Shown piece after piece: positions 8,338-15,344 of a DNA stretch of 15,344 nucleotides. Source of the DNA: Goniomonas avonlea. Lineage: Eukaryota; Cryptophyceae; Goniomonadida; Goniomonadaceae. The position numbers were made by a program, and so were the translations under genes. How positions within the stretch are numbered: the first letter of the stretch is position 1; every line of letters begins with the position of its first letter. The notes under the pieces were generated by a model. That model had not been told where the DNA came from and ran no database searches. It was given only the letters and a program-made list of their open reading frames with translations. The stretch spans positions 1-15,344 of the forward strand of contig QUTJ01031703.1 in assembly GCA_003573635.1 (NCBI GenBank), given 5' to 3'.

Positions 8338-9779
8338 TTAAAACGGTGAGCGGAGCGACATGGACACGTCGTTGTTGTCCACGGTGTCCCGAGACGACCA
8401 CATTGTGTTATTTTGACGCTTGACTGCGTCTGCCACGGCAAGCGACGTGAGCTCCTGGGCGGTGTTCACTTCCATCAGCGTGTAGTTGCCGTCGGCATCC
8501 TTGGCAACGACCACGTTGGCTGTGACGACTTGGTTCACGTCGCCGGTTGTCGCGTTGGTCTGTTGCAGGCGCATCGGGAACGAGTAGTACAGCCGAGCCT
8601 GCGAGCTGGGTCAGAACAACGGTAGGGCCTCAGACAACACAGCACCGCGCGATGAAAGATCAGGGTGGGGAGGGGTGTGAGAGGAAGGTTAGAGGGGCGC
8701 GTGGGGGAACGGCAAGGACGCGCAAATCTCGAATAAATGAGACTGGAGTGGATGCCTCGCAGCAATGGGCCCATGCGACGACTGACCTTGGCGGAAGCAG
8801 CAAGCACGCGGCTCACGCGCATCTTGGGCTGGAGCGCTGCATTTGATGAGGTGACGTTGCCACGGAGCATAGCCGCTTTTGCATCATTGGCTAACACATT
8901 CCTATAAACTGCCGAAGCCGCTTGCAAAAAGTTCTGAAAGGCAGGCGTCAGTTCAATGGGTCGCTGGAGTGGGGAAAATGACGGACCTTTGACTGATATT
9001 CGGAGACGGGGCCACGGCTTCTCGGTGCGACAGCGTTGCCTGGGGTTTGATGCACAGCCACATCATGAGAGCCAATCCGTTTAACCTTGAGCTTTCCGAT
9101 ATTTGCTGGCGATTGAAAGTGCAACGGATCCTATCAAAACGTCAGCGCGTGAGAAAGAGCAATCCTCGATTCGTACCTTGAGAAAAAGATTCGGTGCCTT
9201 CTTGAAGTTGAAATGCTTCTTTTTATCCAGCGGAAGAGTAAATTCGGCCTTCAAGGGGTCTTGAAGCTCGATTTCTGTTGAGCCAATCACTTCAACCTCT
9301 GCACCCTTCTCAACACGAACGTGGCGGATCTCGCCAGCATCAACTTGATGGGGGACATGTAACTGCAGCTCTTTTCGGCTGAAACGGAGTTCTGCTGGGC
9401 CAGCGACGGTGAAGGTCGGAATTCTGGCCACCCAAGGTGCGTCCCACCCCTTTTCTCCCTCGTCAGTCAGCTCCGACCAGTGAATGCCAGAATCGAGCTT
9501 GCTGAACTGGCGAAACTCTCGCGCAGACTTGTCACCGTGGGCCTCAACCGAAAAAGCAAAAATCACCCCAGTTCCAGCACGAAAGCCTTCGGAGTGGGCC
9601 TCATTTAGTTCCCATCCTTGTCCAGACCCCGGCAACGAACCCACCAGCTGATTGAAACCAGCTCGGGCAGCTTCATCCAGCTCTCGTCGCCACGCGCTCG
9701 CACGCCAGCCAACTTGATGCTCGCCCGAAAGAACAAATCCTAGAAGTGTAACGTAACAGAAGAGGCGGAGAAGTAACAT
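8338..9779 (-). CDS. Hypothetical secreted/ER-lumenal 384-aa glycoprotein (4 exons)
   Basis: Not recognised. Minus-strand exons are 9779-9177, 9130-8987, 8933-8787 and 8598-8338: 201, 48, 49 and 86 codons plus stop. All three introns (46, 53 and 188 nt) are phase 0, and all three donors follow an AAG lysine codon. The start at 9779 gives a classic signal peptide (residues 1-19, MLLLRLFCYVTLLGFVLSG). No later membrane segment is seen. Residues about 130-200 alternate hydrophobic and charged residues as in beta strands. Four N-glycosylation sequons cluster in the C-terminal half: NVT at 275, NAT at 313, NYT at 336 and NNT at 361. Their clustering after the signal peptide supports export to the secretory pathway. 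Exon 4 could instead start 7 nt upstream at a CCCAG acceptor, but that breaks the frame. Function unknown. Confidence 0.68.
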
Positions 9780-10115
9780 TATTGTGGCGATTCAACGCTT
9801 GGTGGCTTTCTGTTTCTTCACGGTGCCAGCACGGCACCTTTTTTAACTCCAGCGCGCGTGATCAGATGGTTCTAGATCGTTCCTTGACCTACTGTACCTG
9901 TTCACTACCGTCGCTACCGATCCCTCGGTATCGATCAGAAGGCACGTATGAGCCTTGGCCTTTCGAGATTGCTATTTTATTGTAGTCAATCCTTATCAAT
10001 AATATATATTTTTTGGTGTGCTCTCATGTGTTTGTTAAACTAAGTTACTTGATATCACTTAGTTAAATAAAATGCATTTGAGCTCGGTTTTTGGATGGGG
10101 TGCTGGCAATGATAG
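9780..10115. promoter_or_regulatory. Divergent, AT-rich promoter region between the secreted-protein gene and the SLC43-like gene
   Basis: This 336-bp gap separates two genes reading outward. Its right half (about 9965-10080) is far more AT-rich than the surroundings and contains TATATAT at about 10002-10009 and an ATTGT/GTCAAT element. TATATAT is about 107 bp before the SLC43-like start codon, a plausible TATA-like position if the 5' UTR is short. No transcript evidence is available. Confidence 0.45.
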
Positions 10116-11940
10116 ATGGCCCTCGAAGCGACAATGAATGCGGCCTATTCAAGGTCGGGAGGAGTGGCGGACTTGGGGGAGGACGAGCCTCGGTATTCTT
10201 ATGGAATAGACCTTGATGATTTCGACACGAGATCTCGGGCAGCTGCACCCCGGGAGAGCCAGGAAGAGAGAGAATACCTTCTGCCCTCACACTACCATGA
10301 TGACGAGCTCGTGCAAGCGCACGAGCCCAAAGAGAAACCGTTTGGGTTGCGATTGATGCTTGTGATAGTTGCTGCAGTACGTTGTGAAATGGATAAAACT
10401 CTTTTTGCTGATCACCAGCCAGTTGGAATCGTTCCTCACCTCCGGCATTATATTTGGCTGGACTCAACTGCAAGTCCTCCTCACAACGGAGGGGCAGTAC
10501 ATTGAGTTGTGTCCCGGAGTAATTGTTGTGTTGGAAACTAAGTTGGTACGCTGCATCTTGTTGGCCCTTGGGCACCCTCTTATGTGTACCGGCAGGCATG
10601 TGCTGCGCAAGCCTCGAAGTTTTCATTGATCTTCACGGTTGCAGCGTCTGTGTTCGCGCTGGCCGTCTGGCCCATGGGCGCTTTCTTGGAACGTTTCGGG
10701 TTCGTCGCTATTTTACTTGCGTCCCCTTTTCCCGTTGTGCTCTGACTTACTGAACGCTCAGCCCGCTGCGTGCGTGTATACTCGGGTCGCTCCTGCTGAC
10801 GGCGGGCGCCGCGATGTTTGCCTTTTCTGATTCGCGTGGCCCTGATATGTTTCTGCCCGGGCTATCACTCATGGCTCTTGGTGAGTTAAACTGTTGACAG
10901 GCTCGTTTGACTCTTGAGACATCGCAGGTGGTCCTCCGACTGTGTTTTCTTTTATGCATCTAAGCAATTTGTTTCCGAGCCAACGGGCAACCGTGATTGC
11001 GCTTTTTAACGTGATGATCGACGCCTCATCACTGGTTTTTGTTGTCCTGCAACTGCTACACGAGTACACTGGCTGGAATCACAGACTGCTGTTCCTCGGT
11101 TTTGGGTCGCTGCCCCTCCTAATGGTCTTCACCAGGTACTTGCGTTGCGACTCTGTAATTCTGCCTCTCGCCTTGCGACTCTATCACTCTGCTTCTCCCT
11201 TTGCGACTCTATCACTCAGTCCTCTCGCCTTGCGACTCTATCACTCTGCCTCTCGTCTTGCGACTCTAGAGCTCTCCCTCTCCCTTTGCGACTCTATCTC
11301 GTCCTCCCGCCTTGCGACTCTGAGAACTCTGCCTCTCGCCGTGCGACTCTATCACTCTGCCTCTCCCTTTTGCGACTCAAACACTCGACCTCTCGTCTTG
11401 CGACTCTATAGCTCTCCCTCTCCCTTTGCGACTCAATCACTCTGCCTCTCGCCTTGCGACTCTCTAACTCTGCCTCTCGTCTTGTGTCCGATCACTCTGC
11501 CTCTCCCTTTGCGACTCTATCACTCGGCCTCTCCCCTTTGCGACTCAAACACTCGACCTCTGGTCTTGCGCCTCCACCGCTTTGCCTCTCGCCTCTCGTC
11601 TTGCAATCTCTCGCTCTCCCACACTCGGCCTCTCGTACGCGGCGACGCCTTTCTCTCGGCTGGCACGCAGTGACAAGCAATCATTGCAGCTTGTTTCTAT
11701 GGCCAGCCCAAGCGTACACGGCGCGAGCCACACCCGCGCCAAGGCTGGGACTGGAGTCACCCCCGTCACCGCCGTCCAACAATCTCGCCCACGAGAACAC
11801 AGTGTGGGGCCTGGGCTCACCACATCGCGACATGCGGTTTCGCGAGCAGGTTGTCGCATTAGCCTTTTGCAGCGCAAGAGGTAGTGGGCCATCACACACT
11901 CGGTAGAGCCGCGCTCCGAAGCTAATTGATGGAGAGAGAG

Positions 11941-11972
<32 letters not shown>

Positions 11973-14536
11973 AGAGGCAGAGGCAGAGGCAGAGGCAGAG
12001 CAGAGGCCTGCTATTGGGCAGCCGGGCCTGCTGTGAACTGTCAAGGTTGGGGCGGGTCCCAATCTCTCCAACGTGGGGTAAATATGCTTCAAGAGGCTGA
12101 ACGATTGGCTGCAGTAATTAATTCTGTGTTTTGTTATGGAACCCTGGCGTAGAGTCGAGAACCCTCCGCCTATCGCAGTTTTTTCAAGTAGACAGTTGTA
12201 TTCTACTTGACTAAACTTCCACCAATGTGAGTCGGCGATTTCGAGGAGACCTGGAGATACAGTATTAGTTCCAAGCCGGAAGCAACAACGTCATATCGTT
12301 GTAAATGATGTTGTTTAATTAATGCAACGCGATTCAAATACGTATTTAGTTTGTGCCTTAATTCAACCGGTTTGTTGGTACGGAGAGACCCTGTCCACAC
12401 TCGATCGAGGTTTTTGCCTGACTCTGGTGGTTGCAGGTGGCGACCCCAGCGTTCTTGCTCACTGCAGCCTTCACGGCGCTGCAACTCCTCCGAGTCAATT
12501 TCTACATCAGCACCCTGGACTACCAACTGCAAGCATTTTCTCCATCCCAGACACAGGTGTTGTTTGTGTGCACCTTACGGAGTCAGCCTCTACTTCCCAA
12601 GCTGTCAGACTCGCTCCCGTGATCTGTCCCCAACGAGGCTTAGACCACCCCTAAACTCTTACACGTTTTCAACAGGAGAAAGTGAACAAGTGGATTGCGA
12701 TATTTGGCTGGCTGATGCCCGTGGGCAGCGTTTTGTCGATTCCTGTGGTGCGTTCCTCCCAGCCGAGACAGATCCCTCATGGATCTGTCACCGGTTCCTG
12801 GTTTGAATCCCGCTCCCCCCCTAACTTGCATCACTGCATGGTCGCGTTGCATGCTCTCTCGCACCTATGCGCGTGCCTACACGCTCAATGTACGCGCCGA
12901 TTGCATCTTGCATCCTCCATCCAGACGCCTGGTTCTCGTGCTCACGCCTCCATCTTGACACTCATTTGCGCCCACATGAGTTGCCAATGCCGCCATGACC
13001 AAGCAACTACACCAACTCGTCTGCACTCCTTTCCCTCTGCACTCTCACTCTCACTGTGCACTCTCACTATGCCCTCGCGCTCAGGACTCAGGACTCTCGA
13101 TTAAGCAGCAGTGCATACTGACACGGAGACCAGGTTGGCTACCTGTTGGACAACAAGGGTTTGACACTGTCGGTGTTTGTCCTCACGGTGTCCGGCATCG
13201 TGTTCGGGTTGTTCTCGACGCTCCTGCCGTCGAGTGAACTCTTCTCTCCCACAATCATGTTCCATCTTCAGATCGTCACCTTTGTTCTTTTCTCGTTTTA
13301 CCGCGCTTTTCTGTTCAGGTACGTGCACTGGTTCTGTGTCACCAGTTCCACGTCGCTGTTTTCATTCCATGTCTTTTCATGCCACTGCTTCCATGTCACT
13401 GCTTTCATGTTACTATGGCCACTGTTTTCATGTTACGAGCATGTCTCACTGTTTCCATGCCACTGTTTCCATGCCACGGTGCCTAAGCCTTCTTCACCAA
13501 GGGCTGTGAGAACATGGCTGGTGTGACCTGCCCTCCCTGCTATCCAGCATCTTCAAATCGACACCCCTGTGCGTCTTTGACGTGCGAGTGACGTCTTGTG
13601 CGCAGCGCCATGTCAGCCCTGGTGGCTGTTGTCTTTGGCCTGAACAACTTCTCAAAGCTCTGGGGCCTCATCTTCTGCGTGTCGGGCATCGTCAACTTCG
13701 GAGTCTATGGCATTGCCTACGGGGTGCGTGTGTGGCTCGATCCCACGTTGATAGGCAATCAAAGTAGAGGGAGGAGAGCACAGACATGTCTCTGACTAGT
13801 AGAGCACCATGACGAGTAGAGCACTAGACATGTGTGACTAGTAGAGCACCAGACATGTCTGACAAAGTAGAGCAGACATGTCTGACGAGTGGAGCACCAG
13901 ACATGCCAGTGTCTGACAAGTAGAGCACCAGACATGTCTCTGACGAGTAGAGCACCAGACATGTCTGACGAGTAGAGCACCAGCCATGTCTCTGACCAGT
14001 GGAGCACCAGACATGTGACTGGTAGAACACCAGACATGTCTCTGACGAGGAGCAGTGGAGCACCAGACATGTCTCTGACTAGTAAAGCACCAGACATGTC
14101 TGACGAGTAGAGCTCCAGACATGTCACTGACGAGCAGAGCACCAGACATGTCTGACTAGTAGAGCGTGTGTGACTAGCAGAGCATCAGACATGTCTGACA
14201 AGTAGCTGACTAGGAGAGCACAGACATGTCTCTGGCGAGTAGAGCACCAGACGTGTCTGACAAGTAGAGCACCAGACACGTCTCTGGCGAGTAGAGCAGC
14301 CATGTCGCTGACGACACCCTCCCCAGATGAACGAGCACGTCGAAGTTGTTGGCCCCGACTACTTCTGGGCTAACGTCGGGCTGACCTGTTTGGGTGTTGT
14401 CCTGCTGGCCCTGCCAGTGTGGCTCTTTGTGCAGTCACGCCGCACGCGTAGTTCATTGCTGGCAGAACGAGCCAGGGCAACCTCGAAAGAAGAAGGGAGT
14501 AGCTTGAGTTTTTTCCTGGACCCTTCCGCATTTTGA
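10116..14536 (+). CDS. SLC43-like major facilitator transporter (11 exons, 550 aa)
   Basis: Exons: 10116-10310, 10378-10518, 10596-10720, 10762-10880, 10928-11135, 11690-11849, 12437-12556, 12676-12747, 13134-13318, 13606-13723, 14327-14536. They total 1653 nt with every junction in frame. Twelve membrane helices are expected. Residues 1-65 are an acidic cytosolic tail. TM1 carries the family pattern FLTSGIIFGW (85-94). The loop 2-3 motif is GAFLERFG (140-147, Glu for the usual Asp). SNLFP (206-210) and DASSLVF (225-231) are hallmark SLC43/FMP42 motifs. Residues 265-316 form a Pro-rich central loop. Later motifs are LRVNFYISTLD (TM7), GYLLDN (382-387) and LQIVTFVLFSFYRAFLFS (425-442). Known SLC43 members move large neutral amino acids or purine nucleobases by facilitated diffusion at the plasma membrane; fungal FMP42 is a relative. 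The substrate cannot be told here. Introns 5, 6 and 10 hold tandem repeats. Confidence 0.9.
11143..11585. repeat. About 28-bp minisatellite, SLC43-like intron 5
   Basis: Units approximate CTCTGCCTCTCGCCTTGCGACTCTATCA; the core TTGCGACTC or a close variant occurs about 14 times. Units tend to alternate between CGCCTTGCGACTC and CCCTTTGCGACTC types, hinting at a two-unit higher order. The array starts within 10 nt of the 5' splice site (11136) and stops about 100 nt before the acceptor at 11689. Confidence 0.9.
11936..12010. repeat. (GGCAGA)n hexanucleotide repeat, SLC43-like intron 6
   Basis: About 12 consecutive GGCAGA/GGCAGG units on the plus strand lie inside the 587-nt intron 11850-12436. 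The rest of that intron (12011-12436) shows no repeat or exon that I can support. Confidence 0.92.
12767..12789. other. Perfect inverted repeat near the 5' end of SLC43-like intron 8
   Basis: GACAGATCC, a 5-nt loop CTCAT, then GGATCTGTC form a 9-bp stem with no mismatch, beginning 19 nt inside the intron (donor 12748). About 17 nt downstream GGTTTGAATCC resembles a tRNA B-box, but no cloverleaf can be built. The remainder of the intron to 13133 is CT/CA-rich with CACTCTCACT repeats. Confidence 0.6.
13782..14310. repeat. About 23-28-bp palindrome-bearing minisatellite, SLC43-like intron 10
   Basis: About 19 units approximate AGAGCACCAGACATGTCT followed by (CT)GACGAGT. Most contain the palindrome CAGACATGTCTG or its core; AGACATGTCT is exact in about 11 units. 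It fills most of the 603-nt intron between exon 10 (ends 13723) and exon 11 (starts 14327). Open frames on the minus strand are repeat translations. Confidence 0.92.
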
Positions 14537-14666
14537 GTATGACTGTTATTCAGATTGCTTCTGGTTTTGGGGGGTGTTTGGTCAACTTGTTCCATAATTA
14601 CCGTGGCCGACTTGCACGCCTGATGGTATCGGAGATATCTGTCTCCGGACGTTGCAGCAGAAATCG
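14537..14666. other. 3' flank of the SLC43-like gene
   Basis: Begins right after the TGA stop. It has moderate composition and no AATAAA or other clear polyadenylation signal. A small inverted pair, GGAGATATCTGTCTCC, is present near 14631-14646. Confidence 0.35.
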
Positions 14667-14856
14667 CTGGGTGGCCACAGGGTACCGAGGGCGATCAAGA
14701 GTGATGGGTGGCCACTACCCAGGATGATGGGTGGGCACAGGCTACCCAGGGTGATGGGTGACTACCCAGAGTGATGGGTGGGCACCACCCAGGGTGATGG
14801 GTGGGCACTACCCCGGGATGGGTGGCCTGTGGATGGGTGGCCACAGGCCACCAGGT
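14667..14856. repeat. About 24-bp GGGTGATGGGTGGGCAC minisatellite with inverted arms
   Basis: About seven degenerate units alternate GATGGGTGG with CTACCCA or CCACCCA, so each unit can pair with itself or a neighbour. The clearest hairpin is GGTGGCC-ACA-GGCCACC at 14836-14852. GGG runs recur along the plus strand. Confidence 0.85.
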
Positions 14857-15173
14857 GATCCTCAAAACTTGATGAAACTTGGAGCACCGAGGCGCCGTGC
14901 TGCCCTGGCGGTGCTGGTCTACCCAGGCGGTGTGTTGTATGGTCTGCGCAAGGGGTGTTGTTGCCTGGTGCGGGTGGTATTGTCTGGGCTGCCGGACTGC
15001 GGTGCGGTGGCTGACGACGGTCCTGCAAAGGCATCCATAACACAAGACAGTGACGCGATAAATCGTGCTCTCCGATTTCCTTGGTGGTTGAGTGCATTGC
15101 GCGGCCGGCTGTGCTATCAAGAGGTGGTGCGGCCGATGCCATAACCTTGTTCCCTCCCCCACACAGTTGAGGC
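14857..15173. other. No supported gene
   Basis: A plus-strand frame is open from the minisatellite to a stop at 15142-15144, but it begins in the repeat and has no recognisable motif. A pyrimidine-rich stretch ending CCCCCACACAG (to 15167) looks like a possible 3' splice site for whatever lies to the right. Confidence 0.3.
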
Positions 15174-15344
15174 ATGCTGTGTTCAAGGGGGCACAGACGG
15201 CATCGTGTCGCGTCACAGGGGGCACACAATGCAAAGGCTTGTGTAACACTGCGTCTATTGAATCCCCGGGAAGAAGCACTGTTGGGCCTACTTGTTGCGA
15301 TAGCACACGCGCTTGCAGGCATTGACAATGTTGTGCGGCGCAAG
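15174..15344 (+). CDS. Candidate partial coding exon running off the right edge
   Basis: A plus-strand frame with ATG at 15174 is open to the window end (57 residues). Its last 34 residues include PREEALLGLLVAIAHALAG, an amphipathic-looking helix, followed by a charged end. The first part is Arg/His-rich and less convincing. The real exon may start after the TCACAG at 15213-15218 instead. I do not recognise a family. An overlapping minus-strand frame is longer but looks like antisense translation. Confidence 0.28.
   Translation, partial: MLCSRGHRRHRVASQGAHNAKACVTLRLLNPREEALLGLLVAIAHALAGIDNVVRRK

Noticed and set aside
11145-11680. ORFs encoding LRLYHSAS-type peptide repeats
   Set aside because: They follow the 28-bp intronic minisatellite; transporter homology skips directly from exon 5 to the exon at 11690.
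12740-12815. tRNA gene ending near GGTTTGAATCCCG
   Set aside because: The T-arm does not pair, the anticodon-like loop lacks U33, and no A-box or acceptor stem fits; the upstream part is a coding exon.
13759-14149. Minus-strand ORFs encoding WCSTSQRHVWCS-type repeats
   Set aside because: They are translations of the palindrome-bearing repeat in intron 10; all three frames read through the same units.
13782-14310. CRISPR-like array
   Set aside because: Units are contiguous and degenerate with no unique spacers, and they lie inside an intron of a eukaryotic gene; this is a minisatellite.
14695-15343. Minus-strand ORFs of about 200 codons at the right end
   Set aside because: They are Pro/His/Thr/Arg-rich, run through the GGGTGG minisatellite, and show no motif; they look like antisense and repeat translation.

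Overview
The window looks like nuclear DNA of a eukaryote, most likely a unicellular protist; I cannot fix the lineage. The reasons are GT-AG introns that restore long conserved reading frames, an IP3/ryanodine-receptor-type channel, an SLC43-type transporter, and introns filled with simple repeats. No bacterial features (operons, ribosome binding sites, rRNA, CRISPR) are seen.

Layout: (1) 1-5252, minus strand: the N-terminal part of an IP3R-like intracellular Ca2+-release channel, five exons, running off the left edge. (2) 5253-5631: a 379-bp head-to-head promoter region. (3) 5632-6785, plus: a four-exon gene for an unrecognised, mostly disordered 335-aa protein. (4) 6786-8337: a 1.55-kb convergent intergenic region with a purine-rich minisatellite (about 6945-7350), a possible LTR end with a primer-binding-site-like sequence (7381-7698) and a diverged two-copy repeat that looks like decayed coding sequence (7922-8312). 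(5) 8338-9779, minus: a four-exon gene for an unrecognised secreted or ER-lumenal 384-aa protein. (6) 9780-10115: a second head-to-head promoter region, AT-rich. (7) 10116-14536, plus: an 11-exon SLC43-like major facilitator transporter of 550 aa whose exons all join in phase. (8) 14537-15344: a 3' flank with another minisatellite and, at the right edge, a weak candidate coding exon.

The genes form two divergent pairs (channel/orphan and secreted orphan/SLC43), with the two orphans convergent. Nothing shows that the four act in one pathway; the Ca2+ channel and the amino-acid/nucleobase-type transporter are both membrane proteins, but a link would be guesswork. The clearest overall pattern is in the introns. 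One class is very short (41-77 nt). The other (119-934 nt) mostly carries tandem repeats, each intron with its own repeat family. The exon models were built by eye from reading frame, splice consensus and family motifs; splice sites are approximate where stated.
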